Below, piece by piece: positions 23,613-33,659 of a stretch of DNA of 64,000 bases. The DNA comes from Pycnopodia helianthoides (lineage: Eukaryota; Echinodermata; Asteroidea; Forcipulatida; Asteriidae), in assembly GCA_032158295.1 (NCBI GenBank), contig CM063257.1, positions 868,001-932,000 on the forward strand. Reading direction: 5' to 3'. Under the pieces are notes generated by a model. That model was not told the DNA's origin. It saw only the letters and a program-made list of their open reading frames with translations, and searched no databases. The stretch's first letter is position 1. Every line of letters starts with the position of its first letter. The translations under genes were made by a program, and so were the position numbers.

Positions 23613-24659
23613 GGTGCGGATGAATTTAAGAGCTATGCAAAATCCGAGCCGTGCATGCACAGATTGTCGCATTTCTTAATTCAATCAGATAAAAAAGGTT
23701 TCCAGGGATATCCAACACTTATGGTTGCGGAGATTAAATGGTACTTTTTCAACTTTAGGGAGCATCTCAAAAGTTGGACACGTTTTGGGCGCGAATAAAA
23801 CGTTCCCATTGGTGTAAGACTGCAACATTTTGCTGAACTACAGTAACAGCCAACTTTGTTTATTTCTTAAATGGACGACGATTGGTAATGCGATGAATGA
23901 TACCAAAAAACCTTTAAAACAACACAGGTTCTACTTTGTTTTTTTTAAATAAAAAGAAAATAATGCTGCCTGGCTGGTTACTTATTTTCTCGGACGACTT
24001 AGGTTGTTGATGGGGAAGGAGGGGGGGGTAGGGTGGGGCTAAAACAGCACACTGCACTAATGCTAAAAATAAAAGCTGAGTTTCCGAATCTCAGACAAAT
24101 GTGTCAAGGTTGCATACATGTCCAAGGTTTATGTCTACTCGTGTGTGCTGACTACTATCACTAGTATTGTTTTGGGCGTTGATGATGTAGTGATCAAGTG
24201 AGTGGTGGAATGTTGGTCTGACAGCCAGGTGTTTTGAGCAAAATTTGACGTCATTTTTGGGAGTGCTATTGGAGGGATACTGATATGAGGTCAGGTAGTA
24301 GAGGACTCATAGCTACTCTATGCTCAGAGCATCTTTGCATTTAAGAATAACTTACAACTTTATATCGAGCAGAATCCACGTAAATTGGATGCATGAATAT
24401 TTTGTGTAAAAACAATTACTGTTTGTTCAGAGGATCTTTAATAAGTGCTTTTTAAGAGCAGAATGGCTGCTGTAAACACACCTTTCCATGGTTGTCGTCA
24501 CCCTGAAAAACAACTCTTATCTTTCCAGTTGGTAATTTTTTCCCATCGTTTCCAATTTAGCTAATTACAGATGTAGTGATGGCCCCCACACACCCATGGG
24601 AATCACACAGACCTTGCCATACAAAAATAAGAAATGGTCCGGCCACGCAGCACAAGAAC
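23613..24659. other. Unassigned non-coding DNA
   Basis: No gene, RNA or clear repeat was found beyond a G-run near 24019. Confidence 0.4.
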
Positions 24660-24660
24660 G

Positions 24661-24732
<72 letters not shown>

Positions 24733-24734
24733 TG
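24661..24734 (+). repeat. (GA)n microsatellite
   Basis: About 74 bp of GA dinucleotides with a few AAAG breaks. The arginine-glutamate and leucine-serine frames over it are artefacts. Confidence 0.98.
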
Positions 24735-25384
24735 GGTTGTGGAGACCAGCGTGAACCATGAAAGCCTAATTAGCTACGCTTCTTACCCAGTCACAGTAGT
24801 CTGGTGTTATTCCTGGCCCAGCCAAGCGAACTCTGATCCACCGCCCCGAAAAATAGCCCTTCTGTCTACCTCACTCTCTCCTAAAGTTCCTTTTTGCGCT
24901 CGAGCTGCTACACCCAAAGACAGGGGGTTGGCCGGGTTATTTCGGTTAGGTGGAACCTCTCCTTTGTTCCACAATTATGTTGCAAAGTGGCATTTTTAGG
25001 GTTGCATGGGCCGGCAGATCCTCTTGTTTGTCGGTGCGGAGGATTTTGAAGGGTTTCTCTTGTTTATTGAGATTATTGTTTGTCTGGTCTCGGTACGGTA
25101 TCTTTGGAAGGCATTGTTGGTTGTTTATTATAAGCACTGCGCTAGGTTTGATGTGGTTGTAAACATTGTGTGTGGAATAGGACCCTTCTTGACTTCTCCT
25201 GCGGGTTTCTTGAAGTGTTTACTTTTTAGAAATAGATAGAAAGAGACTTTTCCAGTTTGTATTTTACAGAATCTTAATCCCCCGGTGTATCTTTGGCTGG
25301 AGATCCTCTACTATATCCTCCAAAAATTCCTCCACTGTATGGTAAATCAACGCCCAAATGTTTGAAACTTTGTGTAGTTAGGAT

Positions 25385-25475
25385 TTATTAAATAATAACA
25401 ATGATAATGATAATTAGGGACATTAATATAGCGCATAATGCAGGAGCCGCCATGCGCACCACAAATATAAAACAA
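25385..25475 (-). repeat. Possible retroelement tail with (AATAATG)-like microsatellite
   Basis: AATAATAACAATGATAATG is followed by ATTAATATAGCGCATAATG. The TATAGCGC word next to an AAT-type microsatellite resembles the reverse complement of LINE or SINE 3' ends. Weak, from memory. Confidence 0.3.
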
Positions 25476-25499
25476 TGAAATATATAAAGTGTCTTTGTA

Positions 25500-26310
25500 A
25501 CAAGAAGCTTACCCAGGATTGTGGCCGTGCACTAATACTAGTGTCATAGATTTGTGTCCACTGCCTACCATATCTCAAAATGGCTTATGTAGAAGTTCCT
25601 TCCTCTATGATCATTCCTTTTATATACATAGGACTTTATAGATATGACCAAAAATTGATCGGTCTATATTATAAATATAGGTCAGTCTTTGTAATTAGCG
25701 TACTTCCTCTTGTTTCTTGACGGGTCCAATATCATGCCTAGTGACCCAATTCACCTGACACTATTACACAAGAAATCTTACGAGCCCCATTTTGGGAGTC
25801 CGGTTCCCAGTATGTTACTGTGGAGTGCGCTTTTTTAAGCGACGCGCGTGCAGTTGGACGCACAGCATATATTTACGTGAATTTTGACTCCCAAACGGCG
25901 AACCATGGGCCGACAGTAGCTGTGTGTGATGTCAGGGCAAGAACAAATAGATGGTATGTGTGGTACTGCACACACACACTGCTAAAAATGCATCTAGGAA
26001 AGATCATGGAGAAAGGTACTACAGGCAGACATATAGTTGCTTAATATTGGAGTGAAATAATTGTGAACAAAGATTATTTTCATTTTTATTTACTACGTCC
26101 ATCTTCTGTAACAAACAATATTATATTGTATATTTATTTATTTTATTTCTGAGCAATCCTACTCAATATTAGCGTTCAGTGTGCCCAAAAAAATTAGAAT
26201 GATCAAATTTGGCAAACTTGGGCGTGATTCCTGGCTACACGGCATTAACAGTTGCATGGTTTCTGACTAGCACCCCGAACAAAGATATTGACAAAATAGG
26301 GGGACCAACA
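25500..26310. other. Unassigned non-coding DNA
   Basis: The 74-codon frame at 25820-26044 has no recognisable features. A short CpG-dense patch lies at 25825-25875. TTTTGGGAGTC near 25790 and GACTCCCAAA near 25890 are inverted and may mark a small element. Confidence 0.35.
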
Positions 26311-26315
26311 TAGGT

Positions 26316-26472
26316 CTAGATAGCTCTAACAGTTGGTAAAGCGCCAGCACGTTAATCCAGAGGTCGTTGGTTCAAATCCCCCTCCGGTCAATTTGTCTTC
26401 AATCAACCCAAAACTATTTAAGTTCTACCCAGTCAGTTTCCCTTGTGGTTTATTACTTGATACTCGATTAGA
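26316..26472 (+). mobile_element. S1 SINE with tRNA-like head
   Basis: The head has an A-box-like TAGCTCTAACAGTTGGTAAAG (slightly expanded) and a good B-box, GGTTCAAATCC, 26369-26379. Between them CACGTTAATCC would place a GTT (Asn-like) anticodon. The tail (TCAATTTGTCTTCAATCAAC to TTTATTACTTGA) is shared with 16398-16480. The acceptor stem does not pair and the A-box is distorted, so this is a SINE rather than a working tRNA gene. Confidence 0.75.
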
Positions 26473-26479
26473 TTTCAAA

Positions 26480-27630
26480 TACACACTTTTCTTCTAATCT
26501 GCTAAGGGAATGAATGTTACTCTAAGTGCAGAAGATCAAAGTTATCGGAGTAAATCTTTGAAAAATTGACAATTCTTTCGGGAATCACCTTTGAATGTTC
26601 AACGAAGTTGATTTCAGTGTCAACTGTACTATTCCACTCCATTGTCGTGACTAATTCTTTCCACATCCTCAATTGATATTTTTGAAGGATTTTTTATGGA
26701 GGTTATTGTTTCCATTGTGTTTGTTTATCGCACTCTTATACTTAACTAATCAAAAAGCAATAATGTGAAGTCACGTACAACCCGCTGAGCTTGCTACACT
26801 TCATAAACAAGTGTTTGTAAGAAACATGTGAAGCTAAACCAACCATGAATCCTGGATATGGGAGAGGTGTGTCTGCCATCAGCATATTGAACGTGTTCGA
26901 GAGAATTCACAGGGAAATCATTTTCTTTGACCTTATCAAAACCACCGGTGCTGAACTTTTCACCAATAATTGACGTGTCCGTGAAGGCGGAAAGAAGTGC
27001 CTTGTGAGTGAAGGAACTAATTGTGTTTTTGACACCTCTAGAAAAGTGAACTTTGAATAGTTTAGCGCTAATCTCTTTTGTTGTGTAAATATCAAGTTGT
27101 CACGCCATCATATAAAGTCAAATATGATTGGCGTTTTTATTGATTGTCATATTTTCTTAATCAGAATGACTTGAAATTGATTGACATTTTTTGAACTCCT
27201 TTGAAGTTTAGTTCTTTAAATTGACTGCAACTTTCAACCAATCATGGATTTTGACTTTTTGTTTTCTTTGCAAATAATTGCGATTGCAAAATGCGATGGC
27301 TTCGTCACATGAGGCAATTTACAGACAACCACTTCAGGGGCAAGGGCTCTGAACTTTCCGACAGGCAAACAAAAGACGATATTTTGTCCCAGCAGAAGGT
27401 TGTAAAGCAATAAAATTGCAGTTTTGAAAATAATTGTCCATAAAATGATTAGTATGTGTTTGTAGAACTACTCCAAAGACATTTTCCCTCATTTTCACCT
27501 GGAATTTTACTTTCCTACAATAACTTATGAATGGCCTAAAAAAGCTCAAACTCTTAAACCTAGTAGTTTTCTTGAAACACAATTTTACCTAATAATTGTT
27601 TACGACCTTTTTCTTGGCATTTACTAGTGT
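26480..27630. other. Unassigned non-coding DNA
   Basis: No gene, RNA gene or repeat is supported. Confidence 0.4.
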
Positions 27631-27639
27631 AAGAATCCT

Positions 27640-28900
27640 TGAGACTCCTGTTGTTAATTCAAGACCTTCACATGTGGGAAAACAATTATTATCAATAATA
27701 CCACAGGATTAACAATGAAACTGACAGCTTTAATAAAAGTTTGCAAAAGGAAGTCAATGTCAGTGTCACTTGAAAAAGTACTTCATGGACAAGCATAAAA
27801 TTATCAAGGCAGTTTCTCCTCTCGATTGACCAGCTTTGAAGCATTTTTTTATGTATCAGTAATACCACAAGATTAACCGCAAAATTGAAGGAGGTATTGA
27901 AGTCGGTGTTGGACTCACTTAAAAAAAAAAATTCATGGTCAAAATGTTGGCTAGATTCAGGTGAATTAGAAGAATAATCGAGGCATTTTTGTAGAATAGA
28001 TTGACCAGCTTTTAAAGATGCATTCTAAGGATTAAAATCACAAGGTGGACAGGAAGAACTGAATAAAGTCATAAAGAACAACAAAATGTCAGACTAAGTC
28101 CAAACACCATGTCATGGTCAAGAATGTAGATAGATTAACAAATTGACCAAGGCAGTTAGGATTATTGGTACAAATGGGACAGATTTGAATACATAGAAAC
28201 ATTTTGGGAAAGATTTGCATTTTGGTGATGCCTCAAGATTAACAGCAAAACTGATCAAGGTGTTTAAAAGTATAAGTGCCAGATTCAATTGAAAGGCCAT
28301 TTTCATGGTGAAAGAATGTGGATGGATTTACAAATTGACCATGGCAGGAATTAGTACTGGTCATCAATGGGCCAGGTTTGAACATATGTAGATACATTCT
28401 CTGGAAAGTATTGAATTTCGTTAATGCCCTCAGATTAACAGCAAAACTGACAGAGGCGTTTAAAATAACGTCAGTGCCACAGATTCAATTGAAAGACGTT
28501 TTCATGGTCAAGAATGTGGATGGCTTAACAAATTGACCATGGCATGAATGACAGTTAGTACTTGTCATCAATGGGCCAGAGTTGATACATTATCTGTAAG
28601 GTTTTTTTTTTTTGGTGAAGACCCAAGATTAATAGCGGAAACTGACCGATGAGTTTAAGAGAGTCAGTGTCAAGCCCTCGTTTGAAAGACTAATCCAAGG
28701 CCGATGAGGTGAATTACCGAAATGACCGAGACAGTTAGGGCGTTATCATCAATAGGTTCACTTTGAATAGAAACAGTCTGAACACAGAAACAGTGTTGTG
28801 CACAGGGGTGACATCAAAAGTCACTTCAAAGGACAGTTGTGAGCTTCGTTCAAGGTCAGTGTTCAAGTGAAATTTCAGATATTAACCAAGGCAGCTTAGT
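27640..28900 (+). repeat. Old tandem array, units of about 160-205 bp
   Basis: The phrase AGATTAACxGCAAAACTGA recurs near 27706, 27869, 28027, 28234, 28431 and 28625. CAAATTGACCAxGGCA recurs near 28141, 28333, 28531 and 28721. Between them TTTCATGGTCAAGAATGTGG also recurs. About six diverged units are visible. It looks like an ancient satellite-like expansion, with no coding frame. Confidence 0.75.
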
Positions 28901-29015
28901 CTTCATCATAAGGCTGCTTAGCAAAACAATAAATTGCTAAGCAAAATAATAGCAAGGTATCTATGAAAACAATGTGAATGAGACATTTTGTGCCGAGCAT
29001 GTTTTTTTTAAAAAG

Positions 29016-29195
29016 ACCCTAGTCCATTCTCACAGAGCTGCTTAAGCAAGTTTGCTTGACAATTTCTTGTTAAGCGAAAATGAGCAGGACGCAAGTCATG
29101 GATGGTACATGTGAAATGGCATCTTGGCTGGTAACCTTGATAATCTTGTTGTGCTTAGCTACTTTTTGTGCTGAAGCAGCTCCATGAATTTAGAA
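29016..29195 (+). mobile_element. M3 MITE
   Basis: It runs from CACAGAGCTGCTTAAGC through AAATGAGCAGGACGCAAGTC and TTGGCTGGTAACCTTGAT to GCTGAAGCAGCTCCATGAAT. Ends are inverted. A further fragment (GGCTGCTTAGCAAAAC) lies just upstream near 28912. Confidence 0.75.
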
Positions 29196-29199
29196 CCCA

Positions 29200-29885
29200 G
29201 GTGGTTGTTGATTTTTCTGGTAAATATGTCTTTTCCAACTATTGTCGGCATACTCAGAATTGCTTTAGCATTGAAAAATAATTTGGTACATGTATTATGT
29301 CTGTTGCCACGAGACATGCAAAGACTCCAATAAACTGAGAGGAGAGTAGAGAGGCCTTCAAAAAAAGCTGACAATAGATTTATGAAACTATAATAACAGT
29401 TTGTAATTTTTAACATTACAGTCTTGTCTAGAACGTGAACTTCTTAACCAAAGAGCTAAGGCCTTCGACAATCTACAAAAAGTTAATCTGATTTTATTTG
29501 TCATTGAAACCACAGTTCCTTAACAATACAACTGACAAAACCCATTTTTACGATCAACCAGACTGACGTAGATGTTTAAAACCTGGTCAAGACCAGACCG
29601 AGTTTGACAAACTTGACCACTGCTGTTGAAACCATTCTTCTTTCTCGGCCGTTGATGGGAAGACTAAGACTGGGGCTTAGGATCTGAGTACAGTCTGGAA
29701 AGAAAATCCAACAAAACAAAATCTTGAAAAGTGATTAGAAGGGCGGGTGATTAGGTGACTATTTCTCCTCAAGGTTAAACTAAAAATCCTTTTCTTTATT
29801 CGGTTAAAATCACTCGTTGACAGTGACCGAGTTGGGCTGTGGGGGAGTGACGTCATTCCACTCCATCATCCAAGAGAAAGTGTTC
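29200..29885. other. Unassigned non-coding DNA
   Basis: No gene or repeat is supported. Confidence 0.4.
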
Positions 29886-29889
29886 TTAA

Positions 29890-30170
29890 AGGGAAGGTGT
29901 ACGATTGGTAATCACTCTAAAAATGTATGGCAGTAATGATTTGAATCTGTGACACAATTCTGTCAGAAACGTTTCTCATATTGTTTATTCCTTTTAGGGA
30001 TTATTCTTCATGCGTGGACATAACGCTCCAGATTTTTGGCGATATCTCAAAAACGCTACCACCATGTGAAATGAACTTTTCGAAGGTTAATTTTATGGTG
30101 TATATATCTACATTTCTTTAGGGTTAAAAACAATCGAACGGTTCCAAAAACCAAAGGTATACTTTTGCCT
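29890..30170. mobile_element. M1 MITE with TTAA duplications
   Basis: TTAA at 29886-29889 precedes AGGGAAGGTGTACGATTGG. The right end reads CCAAAGGTATACTTTTGCCT followed by TTAA at 30171-30174. Body shared with 22275-22663. Confidence 0.82.
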
Positions 30171-30661
30171 TTAAGAAGACGGATTTTGTCTTCTTCTTGA
30201 GAGCCTTGGCAGTGGCTTAAGACACTTGAAACGGATTAGTGTTGTGAATGTGATATTGTGCAGAGTTGATCCCCTCCGTAGCGCTGGTAGACTTAATACT
30301 TGGGTCCTTTAATCCCACGGCCTTCCGCCTGGGATTTACTCGTCAAGGAGTGGTGGATTAGTAGCTCAACCAAGGTTAGAGGGGTACCAGATCCTTAACT
30401 GTCTATAGATAGGGTATACGTAGAGGGTAGGTTAGGGACTAGACCCAAGATTCTTTGTTATTCTGACTGGCATAATGTTAAATCCCACAGGAGTTTGTCT
30501 GCAGAACAGAGCAGTCATTTGATATCGATTCTGAAATTCTATTAATAAACGACTTGAGCATTGCTAGCTTTCTTTCAGGCTTAAATAACCATAAAGTCAA
30601 AGTTTAGTGATTGAGGAAACAATATCGTTATTATTGTTATTATTAGCCTATATGTTTTTTT

Positions 30662-30997
30662 GGTAATGAAACCAAGGATGCCTCACAAGTGAATTTAATC
30701 ACTGTAGCTCACAAGCATAAGGGAATCTGTAAACCAGGGTGCTTGCTTTGTGAACCAAAAACACCGGGGTTCACCCCTACTCTTCCATGATAAGTGTTCT
30801 GGGTTCTTGTAAGTGCACTACCAATCCTAGTACACGGGACCTTTGGCTTAATGTCCCATCCAAAGGACAAACAATCATGGTAAAGTAACTTGCTCAAGGA
30901 AACAAGTGTCTTGACCGGGATTTGAACCCAGACTCTGCTGATCAGAAACACCAGAGCTTGATTTCGGTGCTTTTAACCATCAGCCATGACACGCCAT
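30662..30997 (-). mobile_element. S2 SINE (tRNA-like head, conserved central domain)
   Basis: Read on the minus strand, a tRNA-like head (GGCTGATGGTTAAAAGCACC; B-box GGGTTCAAATCCC) is followed by GGATGGGACATTAAGCC, AAGGTCCCGTG, GAACCCAGAACACTTATC and GAAGAGTAGGGGTGAACCCC, ending GCATCCTTGGTTTCATTACC. The central words resemble, from memory, the conserved domain of V-SINE-type elements. The second copy is at 53477-53884. Confidence 0.78.
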
Positions 30998-31346
30998 CTT
31001 ATAATCAGATGCGAGTTGGGGGGGGGGGTTGGTTAATGAAACAACATTTAACATAAATGTTGTGAAACTGTCTCAGACTGGATGCCCTATGGGTCGTCTG
31101 CCATCAGTTGTTGCTTTTACAGGATAGGCATGCGTTGTACACAGATCCACGCAGTGCCCAAACTGCACTGAGAGGTAGCAATTATAGTCAACACAATGAA
31201 GTTTTCCCATCAATTCAAATAATTGACAAATAGTTCGGTCGGTGTAGCAAAGCGTATTGACCTCAGTAACCCTTTATGTTAAAAGGAATCAATTGCACAA
31301 TCAAAATATGATTGAGTGGTTAGATTATCAATGCTAACCAAAAGTA

Positions 31347-31471
31347 CAGGGCCCAATTTCATGGCTCTGCTTAGCACAGAACTCTGCTCTTATGGCTCAT
31401 AGAATCACATGCTTCACAGGGAGCTGTAAGCGCAAAGTTCCGCGGTAAGCAGCCCCCACGAAACTGGGTCA
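31347..31471. mobile_element. M3b MITE (short variant)
   Basis: CAGGGCCCAATTTCATGGC opens the element and GCCCCCACGAAACTGGGTC closes it. The body has TATGGCTCATAGAATCACA and GTAAGCGCAAAGTTCCGC. It shares its terminal repeats with M3 but has a different, shorter core, also seen at 59195-59322. Confidence 0.75.
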
Positions 31472-32019
31472 GGGAGTGATGATGAATTGATCATAAAACC
31501 CATTCCGAAATATGGAACTGACACAAGTGAAAGAAGAAGAAGATATTGTTACGTGTTCGTGCCTTGCAGAGAGGGATGTAATAAAAAGGGTGCGCAACCT
31601 AAAAAGGTCGCAAGCAATTAATGTACAAAAAATGTGTGTCAAGAAAACCGAGTGTGAAAGTTTGAGGTTTTGTTCGTCCAATCGTAACTCATTTTTTGAG
31701 GAAAGTTAAGGAAATTCTAGCAACAAACATGGAACAGTGATGGGTTGAAACACTTTAATTGCATATGACGTGCCGCTGGGACAGAATAATGCACTTTGCA
31801 CGTTAAGGTCGTAGTGCCTTATTCTACAAGATACCGCACAATGATCTCCTGTGTGATTGATATGAGTTTACACAGCGTAATTGTACTGGGTGAATCTGTT
31901 CACAATGTGGCAAATTCATTGGCGAGAACTTGTACTGTTACTGTTGTGCAATAAACTGCCATCTGCGAAAATTGATGTAAATCAAATCTGGAGTTTTGAC
32001 AAGTTCTAGTTTAACATGA

Positions 32020-32110
32020 GAAAGGAACAGTTGTAAATGAAATCGGAAAATTTCAACGGGAATTTTTGAAAGGCGTGCCGAGGCCAGGAGTATAGGAGGA
32101 CATACAGTGT
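32020..32110 (-). repeat. Family A fragment
   Basis: The reverse complement shows GGCCTCGGCACGCCTTTCAA and AAATTCCCGTTGAAATTTT, matching the GGTGCCCCTTCAAAATTTTC part of the copy at 33165. Short and diverged. Confidence 0.4.
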
Positions 32111-32391
32111 TAATTGAAAGTGCAAATGACAGGTCTTGAATTTGGAGGGAAATTGCACAAGATCGCAGAGAGCTTGTAGGCTCTCAAAGTGTTTGCTGGA
32201 CCAGAATTTTTTTACAAGACCAGAATCGAAATGAGAAAAGACTTGCTGGCACAGTAAAGGCAAAAAAAAAAAAAAAAAAAAATGTCCTTTTTAGAGGCCG
32301 CCTCCTTTATAATTTTTTTTAGGATCAATTTTGATGAAAAAAAACCCCAGATATTTTAAAATATGTAAGATTTTATTTTTTGTTACTTCTG

Positions 32392-32560
32392 CACACAGAA
32401 AAAACACACAGAAAAAAGCTGGCAACCATCTTGAAAAATAGACCGGTTGTCTTGAAAATGTGTCGGGCAGCCATTAAAAAAAAAAGAAAAAAAAAGGCTT
32501 GCCTCCTTTTTGACCTTCCTTTTTTCAAAAAGGCAGGACGCTAAACATGTTTGTTTTTTT
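32392..32560 (-). repeat. Family B dispersed repeat
   Basis: The reverse complement begins AAACATGTTTAGCGTCCTGC and continues GACACATTTTCAAGACAACC, in the same order as 13722-13862. Confidence 0.72.
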
Positions 32561-33072
32561 TTGTTTTTGGCTAACTTGCATTTAACTGTTTTTATTTGAA
32601 CAAGCCCGAAGACATTTTGTAAGACAAGATTGATCTCATTTTTCTTTATGGATATTAAATATACTTCATTATTCATCTGAACATAATTTGTTTCTGTTCA
32701 AGATATTACAGGCTGAGGAACCTTGCTATTCAATTGAGAAAATATAAGACAGCCGGACTTGTCTGGTCATGAGTTTACTGGCCCGATATTAAAATCACTG
32801 GCCTCGGGCCTGCACGGTCCAGAGTAATAATCAAGCCCTGAAATGTAACAAGTAATTTTGTTGGTGGGATGTGCATGTTTGTTTCTTATACTAGAGAAAC
32901 TGTTCTCTGTGCGAACTGCTTTAAAATTGTGTGTGATCCAGTTATTTTTAAAGGAGCATAATTATGAAAACGACCAAGTTTGTTGAACACCAAAGTGTAT
33001 CCAATATTTATTCATAAAAGTAATGTGCAATAATTGATTTGAAACATCTTTGGTGAAAAAAAGTGAATGGTC

Positions 33073-33158
33073 TGACGTTTCGACCCTAGCAGAGTCTTCC
33101 TCTAGCAGAGTCTTTCTTTGAGCCTTCGAGAAAGACTCTGCTAGGGTCTAAAGGTCAG
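33073..33158. repeat. Inverted repeat around CCCTAGCAGAGTCT
   Basis: TGACGTTTCGACCCTAGCAG on the left is mirrored by CTGCTAGGGTCTAAAGGTCA on the right, arms of about 26 bp with three mismatches. The middle repeats CTAGCAGAGTCTT once more. GACGTTTCGACCCTAGCAGAG-type words are common in invertebrate repeats (from memory). Confidence 0.7.
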
Positions 33159-33164
33159 GCCCAG

Positions 33165-33345
33165 GCCTGGAATTAAATGGAGGCCACGGAAGCCATGACC
33201 TCCATTGCCCTGCTCTTGGCCTTGGTGCCCCTTCAAAATTTTCCCCTAGACTTTAAGATTTTCCAATGGAAGTGCCCATTGCAAAATGAAAATGGCCTTG
33301 CCCTCTTAAAGATGAAATGCCAGGCCTGCCGGCCATTAACTAATT
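33165..33345 (+). repeat. Family A dispersed repeat
   Basis: GGAGGCCACGGAAGCCATGA, TTGCCCTGCTCTTGGCC and CCTTGGTGCCCCTTCAAAA match the inverted copy at 12940-13070. The frame through it (starting MEATEAMTS) is a repeat-borne frame. Confidence 0.65.
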
Positions 33346-33617
33346 CTGAACTTATACCATAGGTCCTTTGGTCGGTGAGCAGCTTGCAACAGCCAATTCT
33401 ATTTTCTGGAAACATCTTTTTCTGACGATTGTTTTTCCATTTTGTGGCATCTGCCTCGGCATCTGTTTCAGTAGCTTTGGTTAACGTAAACATGTGATGT
33501 CACGACATCATATGACGTATAGTGCAAACACCTGTGCTTGCCTGGCAGAGAAAGACGTCCGTCCGAGCGAGCTCGCTCACCCGCCAACAGAGAAGGAAAA
33601 AAAAGTCACAAGCTTCT

Positions 33618-33637
33618 CCCCCCCCCCCCCCCCCCCC
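33618..33637 (+). repeat. Run of 20 C
   Basis: An uninterrupted homopolymer, the longest of many G/C runs in the window. Confidence 0.98.
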
Positions 33638-33659
33638 TCCAACCCGTTGTATTCTCCAG

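Noticed and set aside
24576..24999. Arginine/glutamate-rich 61- and 121-codon frames
   Set aside because: Artefacts of the (GA)n microsatellite.
26316..26396. Possible tRNA-Asn gene
   Set aside because: Extra bases in the D arm, no acceptor stem, C instead of U before the anticodon, and a tail shared with another repeat copy. Called a SINE.
28700..28735. Hammerhead-ribozyme-like core, CCGATGAG ... GAAA with a 3-bp stem between
   Set aside because: The conserved U of CUGAUGA is replaced, no cleavage-site stem pairs, and other units of the same array lack the core. Chance.
33177..33362. 61-codon frame resembling the frame at 12818-13060
   Set aside because: The similarity is because both are copies of dispersed family A, not because they are related host genes.
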